A stretch of DNA of 64,000 nucleotides from Paenibacillus sp. BIHB 4019 (GTDB lineage: Bacteria > Bacillota > Bacilli > Paenibacillales > Paenibacillaceae). Below the pieces are notes generated by a model, which ran no database searches, was not told the origin of the DNA, and worked only from the letters and a program-made list of their open reading frames with translations. How positions within the stretch are numbered: position 1 is the stretch's first letter; every line of letters starts with the position of its first letter. The translations under genes and the position numbers were made by a program. Below are positions 9,403 through 17,158 of the stretch, one piece after another. The stretch is from assembly GCF_002741035.1 (NCBI RefSeq), contig NZ_CP016808.1:682001-746000 (forward strand). The letters run 5' to 3'.

Positions 9403-10022
9403 TTATCCAGCTTGTCTAGAAAAGAACGGCAGGTGCCGGAAATATCGCTGCTGCCGACAATTTCGCTAACCGCGCAAATGCGCGTCGCGCCAGCTGCAAT
9501 AACCTCATCCACATTGCGCAGCTTGATGCCGCCGATAGCGACAAATGGGATTTTCACCTTATCCGCTACCTCGCGCACATAATTAACCGTTACCGGATCA
9601 ACAACGTCAACCTTCGTCTTCGTCGGAAACACAGGACCGACACCGATGTAGTCGGCACCTTGCTCCTCGGCAAGCAGGGCCTCTTCAATGGCATGCGTGG
9701 AAATGCCGATGATTTTATCGCCCACAAGCTTGCGTGCTTCCACAAGCGGCACATCGCCCTGGCCCAAATGAATGCCGTCCGCATCCACTTCCAGCGCAAT
9801 ATCAATGTAGTCATTGACGATAAAGGTTACGCCATGCTTGCGGGTCAGCTCGCGGAGCGCCCGTGCTTTTTCCAAAATCGCCGGCTTGTCACCCGACTTG
9901 TCGCGCAGCTGAATAATATCAACGCCGCCGTAAATCGCTTCCTCCATTACCTCGATTAAATCGCGGCCCGGATGAAATTCCTCGCCTGTAATCGCATATA
10001 AACGAAAATCCTTCATATTCAC
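9387..10022 (-). CDS. thiE: Thiamine-phosphate synthase
   Basis: ThiE joins HMP-pyrophosphate and thiazole phosphate to give thiamine phosphate. It has the (beta/alpha)8 family features: FRLYAITG start, DIIQLRDKSGDK, FIVNDYIDIALEVDADGIHLGQGD, YIGVGPVFPTKTK and PFVAIGGI phosphate-binding loop. Length 211 residues is normal. The 118 bases before it (10023-10140), after thiF, hold no recognisable signal. Confidence 0.96.
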   Translation of the reverse strand: MNMKDFRLYAITGEEFHPGRDLIEVMEEAIYGGVDIIQLRDKSGDKPAILEKARALRELTRKHGVTFIVNDYIDIALEVDADGIHLGQGDVPLVEARKLVGDKIIGISTHAIEEALLAEEQGADYIGVGPVFPTKTKVDVVDPVTVNYVREVADKVKIPFVAIGGIKLRNVDEVIAAGATRICAVSEIVGSSDISGTCRSFLDKLDKWGES

Positions 10023-10140
10023 ACATTCCCTTCGCTGTTGGAGACTATGACGAAATAAAGTGCCGCTAATTTATTGACAACACTCCCAAAAGCGTGGAGA
10101 TTTTGCCAACAAAAGCGGGTACTAATTTTCTCGCAGCTCC

Positions 10141-11154
10141 TTAGTTTCCGATATAACGGGCATATAAGGTTTTGGCACGGACCATATCTTCCGTTCCCTG
10201 CACAAGCACACGCCCATCGGGGAACAGCACGAGCCGCTCGCCTTCCGGCAGCTCGGCTTTCAGCAAATAAGCGTTATGCGTAAGCTCCACAGCAATCGGT
10301 TCCAGCCTTTGCCGCCACTGCTCCAAATGAAGCGGAGCGCCGCCGGAAATTTGCACGGTGCTGCGTCCGCATAGCGAGACCGCCGCATCCTGCTCTGCTA
10401 CCTGCAAAGCCGGATACTGCTTCAGCTGGCAGCAAGGGCACTGCTTCGCAGGCTCGCCCAGCTTCATCTCGAATGCGTGATTTTGCCATAAATCGAAGGT
10501 CATTAGGCTGTTTCTTCTTTTATCCGCAGCTCCGACCAAATATTTAAGCGCCTCTACCGCTTGGTAGGAAGCGACAATATCCACAACTGGCGAAATAACG
10601 CCAATCATATCGCAGGTTTGTCCGCCCGCATCCGCCGATTGAATAAAGCAGCGCAGACACGGCGTAGCGCCCGGCACGAGAATCGCGCTCATGCCCCGCG
10701 AGCTGACCGCCCCGCCATAAGTAAACGGAATGCCGCTGCGGAAGCAAGCATCGTTGAGCAGAAAGCGCGTCTGAAAATTATCCGTCCCATCAAGCACGAG
10801 ATCGATATCCGCCAGCAGCGCGTCGATATTTTGAACGGTGACGTCAGCGACAATCGCTTCAATTTTGACATCGGAATTGATTTTGCGCAGCTTCTTCTCG
10901 GCGGCAACTGCCTTCGGATAGCCGTTCTCGACATCCTCTTCGTCGTAAAGCATCTGCCGCTGAAGATTGCTGCGTTCCACATAATCACGATCCACGAAAC
11001 GGACGAGCCCGACCCCCGCTCTGACCATATGATTGGCCAGAACAGTGCCGAGCGCTCCCATTCCTATAATAAGCACAGCGCTTTCGCTTAGCTTGCGCTG
11101 CCCTGCTTCACCAATTGGCGTAAACAACATCTGTCTTGAATAGCGTTCGTCCAT
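10141..11154 (-). CDS. thiF: ThiS adenylyltransferase (ThiF/MoeB/HesA family)
   Basis: ThiF activates the C-terminus of ThiS with ATP. I choose ATG 11154 because GGAGGG lies 8 bases before it; an ATG at 11175, overlapping the thiY stop as TAATG, is the alternative. The sequence has the nucleotide loop IGMGALGTVLANHMVRAG, the FVDRDYVERSNLQRQ substrate loop, a zinc pair PCLRCF, and a second pair CPCC further on. The first 250 residues are the E1-like domain; about 80 more residues form a C-terminal extension that is not a rhodanese domain as far as I can see. The MoeB role in molybdopterin synthesis is possible for the fold but the context says ThiF. Confidence 0.92.
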   Translation of the reverse strand: MDERYSRQMLFTPIGEAGQRKLSESAVLIIGMGALGTVLANHMVRAGVGLVRFVDRDYVERSNLQRQMLYDEEDVENGYPKAVAAEKKLRKINSDVKIEAIVADVTVQNIDALLADIDLVLDGTDNFQTRFLLNDACFRSGIPFTYGGAVSSRGMSAILVPGATPCLRCFIQSADAGGQTCDMIGVISPVVDIVASYQAVEALKYLVGAADKRRNSLMTFDLWQNHAFEMKLGEPAKQCPCCQLKQYPALQVAEQDAAVSLCGRSTVQISGGAPLHLEQWRQRLEPIAVELTHNAYLLKAELPEGERLVLFPDGRVLVQGTEDMVRAKTLYARYIGN

Positions 11155-11174
11155 ACGCCGTATTCCCTCCACCA

Positions 11175-12227
11175 TTATAGGTTGCGGAATGCATCCTCCG
11201 CCTTGATCTCTTTCGTCAGCTGGCCATGCTCCTGCAGCCATGAAATGACATTGCTCCACGACTCCGCCGTCTGGCTGCCGAAAGCTTCGGAGCCCGCATC
11301 CATGAGCGGCAGCAATACCTGCAGGCTTTGCTTCTCGATCTCGGCATCGAGCGGATAATCCGCGCTTTGCTTGTCGAGCAGCACCTGAAGCGCCTCATCC
11401 GGATGGCTAGCCGTATATTCCTGCCCTTTAGCCGCAGCGTCGATAAACTTCTTGAACACTTCGCTTTTGCTGGCAACGCCATCCTCGCTCGCTGTCATAA
11501 CAAGCTCGTAATAATCCGGCACGCCATAATCGGCAGGGTTCAGCGCAATCAGCTTCTCGCCTTCCTTCTCCAGCAGCAGCTTCTCGTGGTTCACATAGCC
11601 GCCGATAATCGCGTCAACCTTCTTCGTGGTCATGGCCGGAATCAGGTCCCAGCCCACATCGATATAGTTCAGTGCTGACGGATCGCCGCCGTCGGTTTTC
11701 ACCATCGTGTTCACGTACGCTTCATCCAGCGGAATCGACGGGTAGCCGATTTTTTTGCCGACCAAATCCTTAGGCATCTTCACGCCGGACGATTCCAGCA
11801 CGAACAGCTGGTTCAGCGGGTGGCGCACGAGCGAGGCAACCGATACAATCGGAATTTCCTCTGCGCGGGCAACAGCTACCTGCATTTGATAGCTGATCGC
11901 CAGATCCGCTTTGCCTGTTGCGACCAGCTTAAGTGCATCATTCGTATCGGCCGGCACCTGCAGCTTCACATTGAGACCCGCTTCCTTGAAATAACCTTGC
12001 TCCTCCGCCGCATACAAGAACGTGTGCACCGCATTCGGATACCAGTCGAGCAGCACCGTCAGTTCTTGCGTGCCTTCAGCGCTATTTGCCGTGTTTTTAT
12101 TATCCGAGGAGCAGCCCGCCATAATGGCTAGCGTCAAAGCCAGACATGCTGCAACCCATGAGCTGCGTTTCCATTTGGAAGCTTTATTTTTCGTAAAATT
12201 ACGATTACCTTCATTCTGCTTACGCAT
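11175..12227 (-). CDS. thiY: ABC transporter substrate-binding lipoprotein for thiamine pyrimidine precursors
   Basis: The 350-residue protein has an N-terminal signal with lipobox (LALTLAIMAGC) and the NMT1/THI5-like fold: LTVLLDWYPNAVHTFLYAAEEQGYF at the start of the mature part, then a periplasmic-binding-protein type II pattern. In Bacillus halodurans-type systems ThiY binds formylaminopyrimidine, which fits the ylmB and tenA genes upstream. The start is ATG 12227 with GAGG upstream; a longer frame to 12347 lacks a signal peptide at its front. It is followed by thiF with overlapping stop/start. Confidence 0.92.
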   Translation of the reverse strand: MRKQNEGNRNFTKNKASKWKRSSWVAACLALTLAIMAGCSSDNKNTANSAEGTQELTVLLDWYPNAVHTFLYAAEEQGYFKEAGLNVKLQVPADTNDALKLVATGKADLAISYQMQVAVARAEEIPIVSVASLVRHPLNQLFVLESSGVKMPKDLVGKKIGYPSIPLDEAYVNTMVKTDGGDPSALNYIDVGWDLIPAMTTKKVDAIIGGYVNHEKLLLEKEGEKLIALNPADYGVPDYYELVMTASEDGVASKSEVFKKFIDAAAKGQEYTASHPDEALQVLLDKQSADYPLDAEIEKQSLQVLLPLMDAGSEAFGSQTAESWSNVISWLQEHGQLTKEIKAEDAFRNL

Positions 12228-12307
12228 AAACAACTTACCTCTTTCTTGTTCTATTATAGTATATAAAAGGCCATAAAGCTTGAGCGGCACTCCGCTCTGG
12301 GGCCCCC

Positions 12308-13075
12308 TTACTGGCCTACTTTCGATTCTTTCCGATAGGATAGGCAAATTCGCTCAAGCGCCAATACGGCCAAAAATAGCATAATGCCCATTGCCGACAG
12401 CAGCAGCACGCCGGAAAAAACACTTTCGCCGCGCAGCATATTCGCCGCCCGCTTCGTGTACATGCCCAGGCCCGCTTCGCCGCCCAGCCATTCGCCAAGC
12501 GTAGCGCCGCCGATGCTGATTGCCGCTGCCATTTTCAGCCCTGTGAAAAACTCCGGCAGCGCCGAAGGGATTTTCCACTTGAGAAACAGCTCGCGCTTGC
12601 CTGCTCCCATCGTCCGCAGCAGCTCTCCGATATCCGGGTCCGCCGAGCGGAAGCCGTCCGCCGTATTCATCGCAATAGGGAAAAAGGTGAACAGCATGAC
12701 AACCGCGATTTTACTGCCGATTTCATAGCCAAACCACATGACCATAATCGGCGACAGCGCAATAATCGGAATCGTCTGCGAGGCGACAACGAGCGGATAC
12801 AGCGTTTTGCGTGCAAGCGATGAGCTGTCGATCCAGATCGCCGACAACGTTCCCAGCACGATTGAAATCGCCAGCCCCAGCAGCGCCTCGCCTAATGTGA
12901 TGACGAAATGCCGCGCCAGCAGCCCGCTGTTCTCCGCCATGGAGACGAGCACATCAGACAGCCGCGGGATAATATAATGGGGAATTTGGAATATTCGCGT
13001 TCCGGCTTCCCACAAAACGGCTAGCAGGAGGATGAACAGCACAACTGGCATATGCTTCTTGAAAAAGCGCTTCAT
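12308..13075 (-). CDS. thiX: ABC transporter permease for thiamine precursors
   Basis: A 255-residue membrane protein with about six helices and the permease-ATPase coupling motif near ELLRTMGAGKRELFLKWKIPSALPEFFTGLKMA, as in the SsuC/ThiX group. Its ATG overlaps the stop of thiZ as ATGA, so the two are translationally coupled. With thiY and thiZ it makes a complete importer for formylaminopyrimidine or HMP-like compounds. Confidence 0.92.
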   Translation of the reverse strand: MKRFFKKHMPVVLFILLLAVLWEAGTRIFQIPHYIIPRLSDVLVSMAENSGLLARHFVITLGEALLGLAISIVLGTLSAIWIDSSSLARKTLYPLVVASQTIPIIALSPIMVMWFGYEIGSKIAVVMLFTFFPIAMNTADGFRSADPDIGELLRTMGAGKRELFLKWKIPSALPEFFTGLKMAAAISIGGATLGEWLGGEAGLGMYTKRAANMLRGESVFSGVLLLSAMGIMLFLAVLALERICLSYRKESKVGQ

Positions 13076-13980
13076 CGGCTTCCCCCCTCTAAACTAGCCG
13101 CTGTGTGCGCATGCCCGAAATGCCCAAGCAGCTGGCGTTTTAACGCCACAAACGGCTCGCTCAGCATCGTCTCGTAGGTGCGTGGACGCGCCAGTGCCAC
13201 CGGATATTCTACCAGCTCGGCAACCGGCGCCTTCGCCGCCACCAGCACCCGGTCCGACAGAAGCAGCGCTTCATCTATATCATGGGTTATAAAAACAATC
13301 GTTTTGCGGTGCTGCTCCCAAATTTGCAGCAGCCATTCCTGCATGCTGACTCTCGTCATCGCATCAAGGGCGCTGAACGGCTCATCGAGCAAAAAGAGCT
13401 CGCCGCCGCCCAGCAGCGAGCGAAGAAACGACACCCGCTGGCGCATGCCGCCCGACAGCTCATGCGGATATTTCGCCTCGGTTCCGGCGAGGCCGAAATC
13501 CGGCAGCAGCTCCCGTACCCGCTGGCGCGCTTCCTTCTTCGGCGTTCCTGCCAGCTCCATGCCGAGCGCGGCATTATCCAGCACCGTCCGCCACGGCATA
13601 AGGCAATCCTTCTGCGGCATATAGCCGATCTTCGCCGCCTGCTGCTGGCGATTCACGCCGCCAATCGTAATCGTTCCGGCTTGCGGCTCCAGCAGCCCGG
13701 CCAGCAGACGAAACAGCGTCGTCTTGCCCATGCCGCTCGCCGCAAGCACGCTGACGAACTCGCCCTGCTTAATATGCAGGTCAAGCCCTTCAATCAGCGG
13801 CGGCCCGCCGGGAAAAGCATACGTCAGTCCGCTGACGCTAAGGCCTGCTGGCTCGTTGTTTTCGCTATGTGCAGAAGCGGTCGTTCTCGCTGCTGCTTCT
13901 GCTTCTGCATCTGCTGTCTCGCTTGCCCCAGCCGCTTTTTTAAGCCCCTGCTCTCCCGGCTGACCTTTCATTACGCTCAC
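13072..13980 (-). CDS. thiZ: ABC transporter ATP-binding protein for thiamine precursors
   Basis: The ATPase of the thiXYZ importer. Walker A reads ASGMGKTTL, the signature LSGGMRQR and Walker B LFLLDEPFSALD, followed by the H-loop FITHDIDEA. An Ala/Glu-rich tail of about 40 residues precedes the ATPase core and looks disordered. I choose GTG 13980 because it overlaps the tenA stop as GTGA and has GAGGAG 8 bases upstream; GTG 13989 and ATG 13971 are alternatives. Note ASGMGK in place of the usual GxSGxGK: the first Gly is Ala, a substitution seen in some of this family. Confidence 0.92.
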   Translation of the reverse strand: MSVMKGQPGEQGLKKAAGASETADAEAEAAARTTASAHSENNEPAGLSVSGLTYAFPGGPPLIEGLDLHIKQGEFVSVLAASGMGKTTLFRLLAGLLEPQAGTITIGGVNRQQQAAKIGYMPQKDCLMPWRTVLDNAALGMELAGTPKKEARQRVRELLPDFGLAGTEAKYPHELSGGMRQRVSFLRSLLGGGELFLLDEPFSALDAMTRVSMQEWLLQIWEQHRKTIVFITHDIDEALLLSDRVLVAAKAPVAELVEYPVALARPRTYETMLSEPFVALKRQLLGHFGHAHTAASLEGGSR

Positions 13981-14648
13981 ACTGGCCACTCCTCACGGCG
14001 ATATGCCATATCCCAAAATAAATATTCCATCTTCGATGTGGTGACAAAATGCTCCTCCAGCTTCGCAAGCTCCCGCTCTGGAAGCCCTGCTGCCAATTGG
14101 TCCATTAGGCCAATGCACCAGTTCGTCAGCTCGCCGAACTCCTCCGAGCTGTACATGAGGATCCACTCCTTATAAAGCGGATGCTCCAATGCGCCCGGAT
14201 ATTCAGCGAAGGTTACGCCAATTTCGCGGTAGCTCCACATGCATGGCAGCAGCGCTGCCACAACCTCCGCGAGCGAGCCATTCGCCGCCACGTCGAGCAT
14301 ATATTTTGTATACGCGATATTGCTTGGCGCAGGCTGCGTGCCTTCGAGCTGCTCGCGCGTCACGCCAAAACGGTCGGCATACTGGCGGTGAAGCTCCATT
14401 TCCACATGCAGCGTGGAATGATACAGCCCGGCGAATTTGACCATTGTTGCCATATCGCCAGCTTTTATACTGCCGTAGGCGAACAGCTTTGCATAGTCGA
14501 TCAAATAGACGTAATCCTGCTTGAGATAATAGATGAAGCGCTGCGGATCCAGCGTGCCTTCCCGCATTTCCACGAGAAACGGATGCTCATGGCTTTTCTG
14601 CCACACTTCGCGGCTTGCTTGATATAATCTATCGCTAAATTTGCTCAT
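13977..14648 (-). CDS. tenA: Aminopyrimidine aminohydrolase / thiaminase II
   Basis: TenA hydrolyses aminomethyl-HMP (from degraded thiamine) to HMP. The 223-residue protein has the family features: F(Y)HPFLVEMREGTL, the FIYYLKQDYVYL segment, and LLPCMWSYREIG with the catalytic Cys. The start ATG 14648 has GGAGG five bases upstream. It lies 456 bases downstream of ylmB, the previous step in salvage; that gap holds a dispersed repeat. I see no second riboswitch before it, so it may depend on read-through from ylmB or on its own promoter. Confidence 0.93.
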   Translation of the reverse strand: MSKFSDRLYQASREVWQKSHEHPFLVEMREGTLDPQRFIYYLKQDYVYLIDYAKLFAYGSIKAGDMATMVKFAGLYHSTLHVEMELHRQYADRFGVTREQLEGTQPAPSNIAYTKYMLDVAANGSLAEVVAALLPCMWSYREIGVTFAEYPGALEHPLYKEWILMYSSEEFGELTNWCIGLMDQLAAGLPERELAKLEEHFVTTSKMEYLFWDMAYRREEWPV

Positions 14649-14879
14649 CATGTCCTCCGGGCGCCGGATGAGCAAGGATGCTGCACTGCGTAAAAGTTCA
14701 GCCTCCGATCGCTGCGCTTCTCCAGCTCAAACCTTTCACTCCGCTCTGCCCTTTTTCATCCGGCTTTTTATTTAACAGAGAGTGATTCTTTAACTCTCAT
14801 AAGCTCATCACATTTACTCAAAGACATCTATTTCAATAAAAACTGCTACTTTTAACTTACTCTCATTAATCCGACTTAT

Positions 14880-15065
14880 GTTCGAGGACTGACGTTCCGC
14901 TATTTCCGCGATTTGGCCACTTTAATCTTGTTCGCGGACAGGAAATCCGCTATTCAGTGAAAAACGGGGACTATATAGGCTTTTTGCAGCCAATAACTGC
15001 ATCTGAGTCCGCGAACAAGGCAAAATCATTGTTTTTCACAAATTAACGGCTTCTCTGTCCGCTCG
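14880..15065. repeat. Dispersed noncoding repeat between ylmB and tenA
   Basis: The 456-base gap holds no gene. A 21-base stretch at 14934-14954 (core GGACAGGAAATCC) is found again, reverse-complemented, at 52668-52688. Nearby pieces (TCTGAGTCC, CCGCTATT) recur in both places as well. The shared words are short palindrome-like half sites, so this looks like a mobile or hairpin-forming intergenic repeat. A small hairpin GAGAGT/ACTCTC lies at 14778-14798. Confidence 0.65.
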
Positions 15066-15104
15066 ACAACTACACGCTGCATAATGCACGCTACTCACTA
15101 CACG

Positions 15105-16403
15105 CTACACGCTGCTCTCTGCTTCCGCTTTCGGGCGGTTGCACCAGTCGGCGATGAAGCCGAGTATAACTTTTGTATAATAAATGAGCTCGTTGCTGTC
15201 GACACTCTCGTCTACCGCATGGGCATGCTCCAGCTGGCCTGGACCATAGATGACCGTCGGAATGCCTTCCCTGCCGATCCAGCCCGCATCGGTTACGCTT
15301 GGGCTCATGCCAACCACAGGCAGTACGCCGAGCACTTGCTGATGGCTTTGCTCCAGCGCCTTCAGCCCCGACCACTGCGGATTCAACTCCTGCGAAGGGA
15401 AAATTTCGCCGCGCTCCTCGATCATCGAGCGCCCTCCCCAGCGGAAGGTTGGCGGATTGTGGCGCATCCACGGATCGCCCTGCGCCACGCCTAGCAAATG
15501 CTCTTCAATCTCGGAAGCTATCGTTTCATAATCTTCATTCGGGTAAAAATGAACCGTAATCCATAACGAACAGCGGTCCGCAATAAAAGCGGCATGACGC
15601 CCGCCTTCAATGACCGCAGGGTTAATCGTATTGGAGCCGGGAGGAAAACCATCATAGGATTTGCTCACTGCCCAGTGGCGCTCCAAATCTTGAAGCCCGG
15701 CGATCAGCTTGGCCATTTTTTCAATCGTGCTGGCTCCTTGAACGCCGCCTCCGGCATGGATCATGCGCGAACGCATACCATCATGGAACGTCTCCGGACT
15801 TTGCAAGGTGACCCAGCCGGTTATAACGCCGCCCTGGCCTTGAATCGCCAGCCCGCTCGTATCAGCGACGATGGCGAAATCCGCTTCGCAGCCGCGCTCC
15901 ATACAAGCGCGAGTGCCTGCCTCGCCCGCTTCCTCGCCAATAACGGCTTGGAACAGCAAATCCCCTTTCAGCTCCACACCCGCTTCGGTCAGCAGCTTGC
16001 TTGCAAACAGCAATGCCGCAAGCCCGCCCTTCATATCGGCGGTTCCACGCCCATAGGCGCGTCCATCCTCTAGCACCAGCTTGAACGGATCACGCTTCCA
16101 GCCGCCGCTGTCGCCCACCTCGGCAACATCCATATGCCCATTGAGCAGCAGGCTGCGATAACGCTCGCTATCGGTGCCCCGTTTTACCGCTGTCACGTTC
16201 GGATCGCCCGGGTAAACCTCCCACAGCTCAGTTGCAAAACCGTTCGCTTGCAGCTGCTTCTCCAAAAACTGCTGCGCTTCCAGCGTATTGCGTGCCGGAG
16301 GGCTGACGGTTGGATACGCCACCAGCTCGGCTAACAGTGCGAACAGCTCATCCTGGCGCTCATCCACCTGCTGCTGCAATGCTTCAATCCACGCTTCTGT
16401 CAT
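15105..16403 (-). CDS. ylmB: N-formyl-4-amino-5-aminomethyl-2-methylpyrimidine deformylase
   Basis: A 432-residue M20 metallopeptidase-family protein (ArgE/DapE type). Seen directly: LLNGHMDVAE (first metal site), YGRGTADMKGGLAALLFA (bridging Asp), VIGEEAGEAGTRACMERG (Glu-Glu catalytic pair), and a late PTVIYGPGQLEHAHAVDE His motif. By sequence alone it could be a deacetylase or desuccinylase. The TPP riboswitch directly upstream and the tenA and thiXYZ genes downstream point to YlmB, which removes formyl from formylaminopyrimidine so TenA can act. It carries its own riboswitch-terminator leader. Confidence 0.88.
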   Translation of the reverse strand: MTEAWIEALQQQVDERQDELFALLAELVAYPTVSPPARNTLEAQQFLEKQLQANGFATELWEVYPGDPNVTAVKRGTDSERYRSLLLNGHMDVAEVGDSGGWKRDPFKLVLEDGRAYGRGTADMKGGLAALLFASKLLTEAGVELKGDLLFQAVIGEEAGEAGTRACMERGCEADFAIVADTSGLAIQGQGGVITGWVTLQSPETFHDGMRSRMIHAGGGVQGASTIEKMAKLIAGLQDLERHWAVSKSYDGFPPGSNTINPAVIEGGRHAAFIADRCSLWITVHFYPNEDYETIASEIEEHLLGVAQGDPWMRHNPPTFRWGGRSMIEERGEIFPSQELNPQWSGLKALEQSHQQVLGVLPVVGMSPSVTDAGWIGREGIPTVIYGPGQLEHAHAVDESVDSNELIYYTKVILGFIADWCNRPKAEAESSV

Positions 16404-16494
16404 CTACTTTCTCCCCTTTCCTGAAGGAAAGCAATGCTCGCAGCTTGTCCAAAATACCGCCCTAGACAAAGCCGCTTTTTTCCGCGGAGAAATA

Positions 16495-16628
16495 CAAAAA
16501 AACCATTCGAGAATACACGAATGGCTAGGTTTCGTTATGTTCTCTACGCCAGCATTACCTGGATCAGATTAACGGTCAGGAAAACAAGTTCCCTATCTCA
16601 GCCAGACTTTATCCAGCACCCGCATTTC
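16495..16628 (-). ncRNA. TPP riboswitch with terminator platform
   Basis: Read leftward, the aptamer (about 16538-16628) has the canonical TPP blocks GGGTGC, GGCTGAGATAGGGAAC, then CTGATCCAGGTAATGC and TGGCGTAGAGAA. Downstream, CCATTCG pairs with CGAATGG (16503-16524) and is followed by seven T (16495-16502), an intrinsic terminator. High TPP is therefore expected to stop transcription before ylmB. Only this one riboswitch is seen in the whole thiamine cluster. Confidence 0.95.
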
Positions 16629-16644
16629 GTATGAAATTAGTTTA

Positions 16645-16673
16645 ACTATAACGGAATACTTGAGAATAGGCAA
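16645..16673 (-). promoter_or_regulatory. Sigma-A promoter for the TPP-riboswitch operon
   Basis: TTGCCT (16668-16673) and TATAGT (16645-16650) are separated by 17 bases and lie just upstream of the TPP aptamer. The spacing and position fit the start of the thiamine transcript. Confidence 0.8.
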
Positions 16674-16777
16674 CGGTTCTATTGTGATTGCAGCTGTTTC
16701 CTTTTTGGCGGGCAGTAGCCTAAGCAGCTGTAAGCTATAATGAAAATAGAATTTTCTTTATAAAAAATATATAAAAA

Positions 16778-17107
16778 ATGGAACGACAAATTTTAGAAGG
16801 GAGTATTCTACCATTGCGAAGCGAACAGGAAATGATGAAGATGCTTATCGATTTTGATGTTTCCTATTTTGTGACCGATATGGAGCTATTCCCGCCCGAA
16901 TTGGGCAATTGGTTTTCTGATCTCATTATTTTTGAAGATGTTGTGCAAAATGAAGTGCTCCCAACTGACCGTCAATATTGGACGAAGCCGCCAACTGCAA
17001 AAGAATTTGACGATTGCTGCAATGAATTTTGGATGGTTTCTACTTACTACGATACAGCCATCACCACATATACAGAACGCATCTATAAAAAAGAGGGCCT
17101 TCTCTAA
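16778..17107 (+). pseudogene. Remnant of an ANT(6)-type aminoglycoside 6-adenylyltransferase
   Basis: The 109-codon frame joins pieces of an aminoglycoside 6-adenylyltransferase of the AadE/AadK type. LRSEQEMM matches the usual N-terminus, FDVSYFVTDMELF the FDIVYFVTD block, and DRQYWTKPPTAKEFDDCC followed by NEFWMVSTY the conserved block near the middle-end of the family. The real enzyme has about 290 residues and a G-S-R-A nucleotidyl motif between the first two blocks; that motif is deleted here, and the match ends after NEFWMVSTYY. So it cannot be active. Assignment rests on recalled family motifs. Confidence 0.75.
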
Positions 17108-17142
17108 AGCAGCTTAACGCTGCTCTAGGGAAAGCCCTCTTA
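17086..17142 (-). terminator. Terminator of htpG
   Basis: AAGAGGGC pairs with GCCCTCTT across a long hairpin with an inner AGCAGC/GCTGCT stem; the A-run at 17086-17092 gives the T-tract leftward. It overlaps the tail of the adenylyltransferase remnant. Confidence 0.8.
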
Positions 17143-17158
17143 AGCATGCTTATGGCTG

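Noticed and set aside
14649..15104. A second TPP riboswitch in front of tenA
   Set aside because: The CTGAGA and CTGATC...TAATGC blocks are missing on both strands here.
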